Source: Bolinopsis microptera (lineage: Eukaryota > Ctenophora > Tentaculata > Lobata > Bolinopsidae). Taken from it: a stretch of 64,000 nucleotides of DNA. The stretch's first letter is position 1, and each line of letters opens with the position of its first letter. Below are positions 1 to 10,143 of this stretch, piece by piece. The position numbers and the translations under genes were made by a program. Location: assembly GCF_026151205.1 (NCBI RefSeq), contig NC_087084.1, positions 8,415,394 to 8,479,393 of the forward strand, read 5' to 3'. Under the pieces are notes generated by a model. That model searched no databases. It was not told where the DNA came from and worked only from the letters and a program-made list of their open reading frames with translations.

Positions 1-540
1 TCATTCTCGGCCCGAATAACACTGAATTTAACCCTGTTCGCGCACACATATTCTCCGCACTCAATATCATAGTTCTGGTCTTCACCATCTCTTGTCCGCA
101 ACACACCACATAGAGTCTGCTTACCAGTGGAGGAGTTCACCACTAAGATGTTTACGTTTCCATCTATGCAGTTTTCTGCTATATACCCATCAAAAGTTGA
201 TTCCTGTGATGCCGTCACCGCTTTTATTGCAACCAATCCTGATGAAATTGTAACAGGGAAACTTATCGATCAATCATAATCATGAAGATTAAGTTCTGTT
301 ACGATGAAAAAAATCTTGCGCTGATTCTCTTTTCAACTTTGTATTGGATAAATAATAAGTTATAGTTGTTTTTTGAATGATCAAATCTTGAGGGAGCTAA
401 ATTCGACATAATATTTCTAACGGTGCAAACATTGATTGTCACGTCATAATATGTGTAGTATGTACTAAATAGACTCTATTACCAGTGTCAGCGATGCAGA
501 AGAGGCTCACAAGTGCTGAAAGTACCCACTTTATATCCAT
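1..540 (-). CDS. Secreted protein, signal peptide plus lectin-like domain (partial, runs off left end)
   Basis: Two exons are visible on the minus strand. Exon 1 (540-483) starts with ATG and encodes 19 residues, MDIKWVLSALVSLFCIADT, a typical cleavable signal peptide, ending at a GT donor in phase 1. Exon 2 begins at 238 after a CAG acceptor, in matching phase 1, and stays open to the window edge (79 codons). Its residues (GLVAIKAVTASQES, then ENCIDGN, and near the edge ANRVKFSVIRAEN) have the look of a galactose-binding-like fold of the fucolectin or F5/8 type, but this rests on a weak pattern and not on a diagnostic motif. The gene lies head-to-tail with the secreted Ig/sushi gene at 1498-5025 and shares its design of a short signal exon followed by phase-1 domain exons. 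The product should enter the secretory pathway; the rest of the gene is outside the window. Confidence 0.6.
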
Positions 541-1429
541 TCTGCTTTAACTTACTGAGTAATTATCAAGACGAGATCATGCTGTAGATGTTTCTGAATT
601 ATTTTTGCCAAAACGAATTCAAGTTAGATAATTTCAAAACTAGAAGTAAATAATTGATCGCGCCAGGTGGAAAAGTAAAAACAATATTATTCTCAAGATA
701 CAAAATTGCTAGTTGATCGGTTTAATAAAAAGGTATAAAACTTCTGCTTTTTTAGTCGAAACTTAAGATGCATTTACATGACCATAGCCATGACATCCAG
801 ACACACTAACAAGATTAGAGACTTATACAATTAATGAACTTCAAACTCTTAACGAAATAATCCACAGAGCACAAACTAACCTGATATATTATTCCTGGAT
901 TAATTTCTGGTTGGCGCTCCGTTATCCTGGTAACCTTGGTAACCTTGCGCATTTAATGCACATGGCTGTCCGGTCTGCCTCCACGAGGGTCATTTCCTTA
1001 TTTAATTAATAATTAGGATCTCTGCTAGATCATCTTCACTGGTAATAACACGTGTTTTCCTTCTAAATCCATTTATTGGGGAATATTATAACAGCTATAA
1101 TGTTTTGTTCGACGTTTCCTAAATTAACAGTGGCGTGAATAATTGCACCAATTATATCGGAGTAACTCAATTATCCTTGCTTTCTAGTGAGGACTAAGAA
1201 ATTTTAAACGATTCTTTTAGGGGACGTCCATTAAACTGGGTGTGAATTATGCGAAGAGAAAGACTACTGCTGCTGAAAGTTTTGTGAATATCAAAAACTA
1301 GGTGGATGATTTTCATATAATGCAGAGACATTATTTCACAAACAACAAGTCCCTATTACATGTTGTTTGAAAAATTATGCCACTGATTTTAAAACAAACG
1401 GATGTAACTTAACATACTTCTCAGTACAG

Positions 1430-1435
1430 TTTATT
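1430..1435 (-). terminator. Poly(A) signal AATAAA of the Ig/sushi gene
   Basis: AATAAA on the minus strand, 63 nt beyond the TAG at 1498. It supports the sushi exon being the last exon instead of splicing on at the GGTGGGT that follows the fourth sushi cysteine. Confidence 0.6.
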
Positions 1436-1497
1436 ATCTCAATCTTCTAAACTTTAACATCAATTGATAATACTAGTAGTATTATACAATTACATAT

Positions 1498-4400
1498 CTA
1501 TAATACAGTTCTATAACACCCACCTAAATTATAGAGACAACCTGGTTGTTCATTAAAGAAGTATCGAGTATCCCCCACACACGTGACACTATTATCACCA
1601 CGTGGAGAGTAGGCCAGATCACATGACAGCGGTATCACGGTACTCTGCTCCACTGGGAACACGTGGTCTGTAGTCACGTGATACCAGGATTCTGGTAGTC
1701 CACTGCACTTGATACTATCTGAAGGTGTTGGATTTGTTATGCCTTATTTTGCAATATTGTGTTTTATTCATCGTATATTTTGAGAGATTTTTATAATTTA
1801 CTCTTCGTTTAAATAGCGGACATGTAAAATTGAACTTTACAAGGAGCCTGCGCCTGACCATAGGTGCAGATTTCGTTTTGAGGTGAACTTTTAAGTTCCC
1901 GAGAAATTTTCTTAAGTTTGCTTTTTTTTCCTCCTCGGGCACATTCGTAACCTACGGGCCAGGTAAACCTAAACTACATATTGACCGTTATGTACGTCGG
2001 TATCTGTTGAGGAGCCAAATCATCTGAAAAGCCCTTAGCCTATATTTTGCTCAGGCACGTAGCCAGGATTTTTCTTGGGGGGGGGGGGGCTGTCGGCGAA
2101 CGAAGCTGCAAGCTGTGGCAGGGGTCTGGGGGCGCGGCCTCCAGCGGGGTCCAGGTAAGGGGCGGACCACATTGGCGGGGGCTAGGGGGGCACAGTCCCC
2201 CGGAAAAATTTTGCGAAATAGGGTGTTTTAGGCTAAATTGAAAGTTTAATGAATTTACAAAAATGTATGGTTTGGCATAAACATTGCCTACAATCCTGAC
2301 CTGAGTAATTTACCCCTTTGAGACTTAATTTTTGGGTTGAAAATTAAGTTTATCGAGAGGAAGTGAAAAATCTCTGGTTCAAATTTGGATTTGAAGCCAT
2401 GTTTAATTTTTTTTCCGGAAAAAATTTATGTTTGCTTTTAATTTTTATGGTGCCGACGGCACCTGAAATCGACGAAATCTGCAGGGGTGTGCGCCTCTGC
2501 AGTCTGCACAAAGAGCCTCGGGTACACTGGGTTTAAAAAAAGGTTGACTAATGTTATAATTTACAACTTTGATAGTCCTCTCTTATCAAATGAATGTTTG
2601 CGTTTAAAAACATACCATCAATGTTAAGATTAACAATGGTATCAAAGTGGTAGGAATCTGGAAACGACCCGGAAGTGACTCTGCAAGTGTAGGCAGTATC
2701 TTCTTCCACAAGAGTTTCGTCCACAGTTAGAGTTGATGTCTGCGTTCCTGCAGAGTGGCTTCCTTGGAGAGGGGTGAACTTAATATTGTCTGAAACTGGT
2801 CCTGTACTTGTTAGCCAGGTCACTGTTGCTGTTTCTGTTATACCAGTGATAACACACGATACTGTTGTAGTAGAGCCTTTCATTACTTCTTTATTCACTG
2901 ATTTGACATCTGAAGTAATTTTTGGTATTAATGAATAGCCACAATTTTACAATCTACAACACTCAGATGATATACAATTTTCATTGATTTGATACAAATT
3001 GATTTCTGGCAGTGAGACAGAAATTCGTAATGAAATCCAAAACTGCATTGCAAAATGATTGTCAGCATACCATAAACGTTTAGATTGACGGTGGTATCTG
3101 AGTGGCTTGAATCGGATTCTGATCCGGAAGTGACTCTGCAAGTGTATGCAGTATCATCGTTCACAAGAGTTCCGTCTACAGTTAAAGTTGATATCTGTGT
3201 ACTTTCAGAGAAAGTTCCTTGGACAGGGGTGAACTTTTCAGCTGGAACCGGTCCTGTACTAGTTCGCCAGGTCACTGTTGCTGTATCTGTTATGCCAGTG
3301 ATAACACAGGATATTGTTGTAACAGAGCCTCTCTTGACTTCTTTGTTCACTGACTCGATGTGCTCTGAAGTATGTCTTAAGTGAAATAATTTTATGATTG
3401 ACATGAAATGTTTTTTATCTCATTAAATGATCTGATGTTGAAAATGCTGATGCTTTCTGATCAAACTTGAGTACGAACAAGATAAAACTGGAAAAATAGA
3501 AGTCCCGTTACAACGTCACAGTTAATAGAAGATCTTGTAAAATTTATTTTACGATAGTTATCCGTAGTTATAGGTATATCAAAAATGTCATTAAAAAGAC
3601 GAATTTTAGTCACATTTACCTATTTGGTATCTGTAATGGCTAGACACCGTATCGGGTTTATTTGCTTTAAACCTTAGGCCTGTCAAGGCATTTCTTAAAG
3701 TGCAACGTAATTCATCAGTATCCTTATAAACCCAGGTTACTTCAAGGACATCATCAAACCATACTTGTAGCTGGGTAGAAGTCTTCAGGAACGTCAGAAC
3801 TCCAGCTCTCTGAAAGAATCCCTCAGTTCCGTTTCCTTCAAACTGGTAGTGGTTATCACAATTAGCTGCATCAATTTTAACTGTTGTAAACGTGAACCAT
3901 GAGATACCGGCCATAAACCACCTGATGTCATTACTACTATCTATTTTATTGTTCATTTGTATCTGGAACTTCTTTCCCTCCACTATTTCCGTAATGTAGA
4001 CACTTTTATCGTCAGGAACTGGCACCCACTCACTGTACTGGGATTCTGAAACAGGAAATTGGTTTATGGTTATTTTTCGTTCTTAATTCTTAAAAAGTCT
4101 GGTTATAGAAGACATATTATGATATTCCTGAACTCGACGTAGATAAAGCCTTTTCCCCCGCTTTCATAATTGAAGGACGAACTAAACTTCTATGCTCTGC
4201 ACTCTGCAGTCTGCATGACGCAAAGATATCACCTTGTTTGGGAGGAAAGTGGTGTAGTGGTGAAAAAGTTGAGCAGGACTAAACTGAGCAACACTCACCT
4301 TTCCATTTGAATCCGATTTTCAAGTAACATCTCCATCCCATCTTCTGGATATTATCAAAGTTGTTATCGCTAAACGTTGCATCTATAAACTTGATATTGC

Positions 4401-5025
4401 CAGACGTAACTAGGTTAGACCACTGTGGAAACAATTCCGAACACTGGTTTACGTTGTTGGTTCGGTAGGCCCTCTCTGCAGTCATGATTGCGTCATTCAG
4501 CAAGTCTATTTTAATGTGTGTTGGTAGCCTACCTGCCTCTGCTATCTTCAGGAACGTATTGTACTGTTTGCAACGGACTTTCTCCGTATCGTCTCCTACC
4601 TGCAGCTTTTCCACGGTTTTGGTTATTTTGCCCCCTTTGATTTTATACGCATCCTCAACATTCCCAAGTATTCCATTGTTTGTTGTGCTGTCGCTGTGAA
4701 ACTGAATGAGGATCCGTATCACAAATTCCCCAGGCAGATCAGCTACTTCATTCAATGGATTCTGTTTTTCAGTTTCGAATTTTAATTCGATAACTTCTCT
4801 TTTTGGATCAAATGACTTTCTCTGAGTCCACCCTGTAACTTCTGTCCAATCGTCTGAAGTTTTAAAGGAATGTCAATGTCGCAGTTATGTTAAAAGAATA
4901 AACACCTAAAGTAAATTGAACTTCCTTATATTAACAGAAACATTGTTTAGAAATTTCAAAATACCTAGTGCAATTGAGAAATTTGTCAGCAGCAGGATAC
5001 AAAGTAGGAATTTTAACGTCATCAT
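1498..5025 (-). CDS. Secreted Ig-Ig-sushi protein with two unrecognised N-terminal domains
   Basis: Six exons join in phase 1 without a break: 5025-4965, 4853-4299, 4045-3620, 3364-3071, 2909-2616 and 1718-1498, giving 616 residues. Exon 1 is a signal peptide (MMTLKFLLCILLLTNFSIAL). Exon 2 (185 codons) and exon 3 (142 codons) encode cysteine- and tryptophan-containing domains I do not recognise; exon 3 ends with VWFDDVLEVTWVYKD. Exons 4 and 5 are both 98 codons and encode Ig-like domains with the ISC...W...DDTAYTCRV pattern (ISCVITGIT, TVTW, AYTCRVTSG). Exon 6 is sushi/CCP-like with four cysteines (IKCSG, LSCDL, VTCVG, QPGC) and then reads nine residues to a TAG at 1498. No membrane segment is seen, so a secreted recognition or adhesion protein is likely. 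An AATAAA lies 63 nt past the stop. A TATA-like ATAAAAAG lies about 45 nt before the ATG. Function is inferred only from domains. Confidence 0.8.
2052..2230. mobile_element. GC-rich transposon end inside an intron (fragment)
   Basis: A GC-rich block with a long G run begins CAGGCACGTAGCCAGGATT, a sequence of the kind seen at ends of hAT-like non-autonomous elements. It sits in the last intron (1719-2615) of the Ig/sushi gene. I could not find a matching inverted end or target duplication, so this is one end or a degraded copy. Confidence 0.3.
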
Positions 5026-5099
5026 TGTTTCGTCAATGAGACTTTTTGTTTCGGACAGTACTGCTCCTTTTTATCCAGTATTTACTAAAAGTGGTCGCG

Positions 5100-6320
5100 C
5101 GTATTATTAATTGAAAGATGTACTACACGGTTTTACCACCAAACGATTAAAAAACAAGAGATCCTCCGATTAAAATAAGTTCAATGGAACGTATAGTAAG
5201 AGAAAAGAAAGAGAAACGTAAAGCAACATTTGAATCGGAAATAAAAACAATGCTCAGCGAACTGACTAGTTTGTCAATTATAGCTAACTGGCAGCAGGCG
5301 TAGCTGTGTAGCTATCATTAACGGGGACTGAAATCTGCGTAACTTAAAACTGAATGGCAGCAAAAACCGAATGGCAACTGAATCTATACAAATTACAAAT
5401 TACAAATTACAAACAAATTGTGCAGTAAAATTAGATTAAAACACGTGAGTATGAAAATAAAACAGCCGAGCTTCAAATTCTTCAAGAAATAAATCATCGA
5501 CTGGACTCAGCTGGGATATAAATACGACGAGGATTAATTACCTTTTTCTCAAAGACACCTGTAAACCACTCCTGGGCTCCGTTACCATGGTACCATAGCG
5601 CATATGGCTGATTAATAATCCTTCCCTGTCAACGTGGCCTAGATAAACTCTTAATTAAACCAGTGCAGGGCAACTACTGCCCCCCCCCCCCCCCCCCCCC
5701 CCAACTACTACAGATCATTATTAGTCACCACGTACTGTTACTCCGTTAATCATTAAAACAGAGTCCTGGGTCGAGAATATCATTACCTGCTCTTAACAGA
5801 TATTAATTACAATAAATATCAGGCTCATAAGTTTCAGCAAGTGCACGCTCCTAAATTACTCTGACACTCAAGTTTATTGTAACATACAATCAGTGATAAT
5901 ACGTCATGATAATAGTGGGAAAATAATTAATTTATATAGTGTTAAATTTTGTAGAGTGTTATCGACAGATTAATCCTCAATGAATACTGCACGTGCATAG
6001 AGAACTTCCAGATTCAGTTAAACATGAACTGATCTACTTAAATATTTTACTGAAACCATGTTAACTGAAAAATCTATAAATTTGGGTTGCTACTTACTTG
6101 AACGCTTACAAAAAAGCTCAATAGCAACTATTGTAAGCCGTGATCGGACAGGGGATATGGTCTGTAGTACGAGATTGTCCATTAAATTATTATACCAGTA
6201 CTGTATAGTAAGGTTCTAAGAAAGATCAGATTTTGTAAAGTTGTGTAAGCCGTGATCAATTGAGATGAATTTTAGGTAATATTGTGTAATATGAAGGTAG
6301 TATAGTGATTATAATAAGGT
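5100..6320. other. Intergenic, no gene seen
   Basis: AT-rich sequence with no open frame that looks coding on either strand. It contains a short AAATTACA repeat near 5395-5415 and a run of about 20 C at 5683-5702, where an assembly length error is likely. Confidence 0.5.
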
Positions 6321-6326
6321 GTTGTC

Positions 6327-6691
6327 CAGTATTTTACCGTAACTTATTTTGGGGCATATATTAGTATACGACATTTAATGCAGTGAGAGGGCAGAGAGGT
6401 CAGTTTAACATATGTTTGGGTTAATACGAGGTTGGTTTGTGGAGTGTTTAGAGATTACTAGAGTTACTATCTGATGTTGTGGCTATCGCTCGAGGATAGT
6501 GGGAGATTGTTTAAACTATCTGGGGGCAAGTAAAGAGGGATAGGTCAGTATTTTACCGTAGTATTTTGGGGCATATATTAGTATACGACATTTAATGCAG
6601 TGAGAGGGCAGAGAGGTCAGTTTAACATAATATGTTTGAGTTAATACGAGGTTGGTTTGTGGAGTGTTTAGAGAATACTAGAGTTACTATG
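6327..6691 (+). repeat. Direct duplication of a ~145-bp block
   Basis: The block starting CAGTATTTTACCGTA at 6327-6472 recurs at 6546-6691 with a few substitutions and small indels (GTAACTTATTTT against GTAGTATTTT; ATATG against ATAATATG). About 73 bp separates the copies. No coding potential is visible. Similarity is high enough that the duplication is probably recent. Confidence 0.8.
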
Positions 6692-6883
6692 TTGTAATTT
6701 GATGCCGGACAGGTTCGGGAGCCAGAACCTGTTAAGGTAAGGTCTTGGAGTTAGCTGGGTAGTAGGTTAGTGGCGGTAGTGTATTGGAGCATTACGGAGT
6801 GCATGTTATCAGGATAGAGGCATTTGTAGTCTGGCTTTAGCGTAGAGAGAGTCAACAAGGGTTTATTCAGGAGAGCAGATATA

Positions 6884-9305
6884 CCTTACTCGGGATTATT
6901 ACGACGGGTTTATTAACGACTGGTTAAAATATGGTTCGGGAAAAATATGGCGAAATTGCTCAAAACCCACCACATTTTCCCGGTCGCCATTTTACCGGTG
7001 TCCAACCTTTCAATTTTAGATTCAAAAATTTTGTCTCAGATGTAAATTTCCTTATTAGAGATAAGCAAGTTTAGAAATTTTCGCATTGCTAAAACTTGTG
7101 AAACAAGTCGAATGGTAGTCTGCTGGTAGTCTGCTGGTAGTAACGTGTTGGTAGTCTAGCACTCTAGCAAATTAGTTGTTTTGAATTAGGGGCAATTCCA
7201 CCGTGACGGACACCACGATTTTGCTGTTTTTTAAAGTTCAAACGAATGTTGTACTCGAGATGTTCTTTATTTATCAGCTCCAACTGTTTATTAGTCCACA
7301 TTTAACCTTTCTACAGGTTGTGTGAAAATTTCAGACCCCTACCATTATTACTTTCTGAGATAGCACCCCTGTGACGGACGTGACGTAAATATGACACTTT
7401 TTTTGGGTGTCTACTCAGATGGTACCCAAATTTATCTCAAAAAGTTATCTATTGTATCTAATTTGGAATTACAATGATAGAAGAAGGTTCAGGGATTTCT
7501 GAGATGCCATTTTCTTAGAGATTGCTCAATTTTTGTTTGCGTGGCGCCATTTTCAAATTGTGACAGACGTGACTGTGACGGACACACGTTTTTTTCCAAT
7601 TTTTCCAAATCTTCCACTTGACACTTTTATCTTGTTCAGTGACATCTACTCTGTATTCATGCCAATTTATAGGCCTCAAATACCCCCAAGAGGTCTGCAA
7701 CAGCCAAAATCGTCCATTTTGGGCATACGCTAGGGTATCAGTCTAGGGGCATCAATTATTTCTCTACTTGAACAAATTTATAACTCTGGTAAAACATTCA
7801 TCACTGTTCAACGCATCATACTGTTGAGACCATCTCCTAAAAGTTTCATTACTTTAGTGTTTAAAATGTGGAAGATATTGAATTTTTACTTCAAAAATAT
7901 GCGAAAATAGGGTTAAGTCCATTTTTTGTGCCTTTTACCTCTGAAAAAGTTGTAAGCAAATAAAATGGCAAAAAATCAGTAAATTAAATTATTGAATTGC
8001 ATATGATGTTATTTGATAGTCTAGTCAACATAGTCAACACAATCCAACCTTATTTGACTTCTATTTGTCTTGGTTTTAGTCAAAATAATGGAAATATGGA
8101 TAAAAATGGCTAAAAGTGAGCCGTATGCCCATATATGGGCATATACAAAATTATACATAACTCGGTCATTTTCTGTCCAATTTTTGATTTGACGACATAG
8201 TTTTGTTGAGGACGGCCTCAGCTTTAAGAAAAATGCCTTTAAAGTCTGTTTAAAGATTTTTTGGAGCATTTTCAAAAAAATGTGACGGACGCGACAAGTT
8301 GGGACCCCCCTTACAAATTTTTTTTCTTAAAAGATACAAGCCTGATAATTTCTACGGTACTCCCTTACCTTCAGAAGAGATAGGTTACAGTGGTTTTTTG
8401 AATATAAATAGCACTATGTGGCTCTGAAAAAACTTTTTTGCTTAATTTTGTGACGGACGTGACACCATCTTTGTGGAAATTTTTTAGAAAAAGTATTTGA
8501 GTAACGGTTTTGAAACTTTGCATAGCTCTCATTCTTATGCATATGCCTAAGTGTATGGAATTTCATAGAGAAATATTGCTGCATACCCAAACTATTGCCC
8601 TTTGAAAATTTGAACGATTTTTTTCATTCCCGAGTAGTGTTCCTTTGAATGAGAAAAATCAAAAGTTAACGCAATATGAAACAAAAAACTTTTGTTGACT
8701 TGTAAGGTTAAGAGTCTAATGAACATATTTTAACCAAAAGTAGGTGCCTATCTTAACATTTTTCATTTTCACCAAGTGGAACCTTACCGTGGAATTGCCC
8801 TTAGCATTAAATGTTTACGTGTATCAAATAACCATTATGACTCAAAAAAGAATGCATCGTTCACATTTTTTAGAATTATGAATAAATGACTGATGAAACT
8901 GATTCATGTTATTGACAGTTTTAATTAATTCAAGTTTTAATTTAACTGTTACTTTTACTTTGAGTCCTATTTCATTATGTAGAGATAGTCAATACCTAAG
9001 AAATTAAAAATTGGCCTATTTAAATCAACTTTGACAATAAGGATATATGACAAGAATTGGGCAAAAAGGTGAATTTTTTGCAATTTTAGCCAAATGAAGT
9101 CGAAAAACCTACAACAAGTGTCCCAATAGTCTTCTTTAGTGAATATAAGACAACGATTAAAATATGAGCACCCATACCCCTTGGGAACCCTAAAAGCTGA
9201 GTAGGCGGGTTTATTAACGACCGGTGAAAATGTGGTTCGGGAAAAATATGGCGAAATTACCCTAAACCCACCACTTTATCCCGGTCATAATAATCCCGAG
9301 TAAGG
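6884..9305. mobile_element. 2.4-kb non-autonomous TIR element, TA target duplication
   Basis: The left end CCTTACTCGGGATTATTA (6884) is matched by a perfect inverted copy ending at 9305. TA flanks both ends (6882-6883 and 9306-9307), as in Tc1/mariner-type insertions. Just inside each end is a ~85-bp block in the same orientation (6905 and 9208, starting CGGGTTTATTAACGAC), so the element looks like one short MITE whose middle was duplicated around 2.2 kb of other DNA. No transposase frame exists inside. A 121-bp relative lies at 20453-20573. A second TIR element (7190-8800) is nested within it. Confidence 0.75.
7190..8800. mobile_element. 1.6-kb nested TIR element, TTAG target duplication
   Basis: Ends GGGCAATTCCAC (7190) and its inverted copy GTGGAATTGCCC (to 8800) are flanked by TTAG on both sides (7186-7189, 8801-8804). 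The interior has no long open frame but repeats the motif GTGACGGAC or GTGACAGAC at least five times (near 7203, 7372, 7560-7577, 8281, 8450). The superfamily is not clear from the ends. It sits entirely inside the 6884-9305 element, so it is the younger insertion. Confidence 0.65.
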
Positions 9306-9830
9306 TAGGCAGGGATTGGCTGGGTTGACTTCAATAGGTAAGGGTAGAATAAAGGGCGGGTATTGTGTTGTGCAATAGTTGAGGCAATATGAGTCGGAGT
9401 AATTAGGAGTTTTGTTGTGCAATTATTCGATTATTCGTTGTTCAGTTTCGTACCTTTTTTACCATTATTATCCATCTCGTTTCCATTGTCCAAGCCCTTA
9501 ATTATTATAATTAAGTACTGATAAACTTCGAACCGGGAAGCAAGTGTCTACTGCTTACACTATCATGGAAGGAAAAACGTTAGACTCTGACACTCACCCG
9601 TTCTGAGCACTGGAAGCTGCTTTCATTGTTTGCTTTCTTGGGCAGACACCGACTGACTCAACACGACTACTAGGAATACTATTAATCTGAATGTTGATTA
9701 TTTATTATTCCATTATTTGGGACAAATGAGAGTCTCCACTCAGTGCAATAAGCAAATAATCGAATATGATCGAACCACTCACAAGAGCGAAAAAAGATAC
9801 CTATTAATATTAATTAACCCATCTAATCTC
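9306..9830. other. Intergenic or upstream region, no exon confirmed
   Basis: The first exon(s) of the large SR/zinc-finger gene should lie in or before this stretch, but none could be fixed. An ATG at 9565 opens only 13 codons before TGA. Confidence 0.35.
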
Positions 9831-10143
9831 TCTCCCTCAGGACCTACAATCTAATCACACTCCCTCAGGACCTACAATCTAATCCCTCTCCCTCATGACC
9901 TACAATCTAATCTCTCTCCCTCATGACCTACAATCTAATCTCTCTCCCTCAGGACCTACAATCTAATCTCTATCTCCCTCAGGACCTACAATCTAATCTC
10001 TCTCTCCCTCAGGACCTACAATCTAATCTCTCTCTCCCTCAGGACCTACAATCTAATCTCTCTCTCCCTCAGGACCTACAATCTAATCTCTCTCTCCCTC
10101 AGGACCTACAATCTAATCTCTCTCTCCCTCAGGACCTACAATC
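9830..10143 (+). repeat. Minisatellite (~28-30 bp, about 11 copies) carrying splice-acceptor-like units
   Basis: Tandem copies of a unit reading roughly CTCTCTCCCTCAG then GACCTACAATCTAAT. Every unit has a pyrimidine tract plus CAG, that is, a plausible 3' splice site, and the last one leads straight into a zinc-finger exon. In one plus-strand frame the array is open and would encode repeats of LPQDLQSNLS, but the intron-like composition makes that less likely. Confidence 0.85.

Noticed and set aside
2047-2241. Plus-strand frame of 64 codons starting MLRHVARIFLGGGG
   Set aside because: Lies in a GC-rich transposon fragment with a G run; composition artefact inside an intron of the minus-strand gene.
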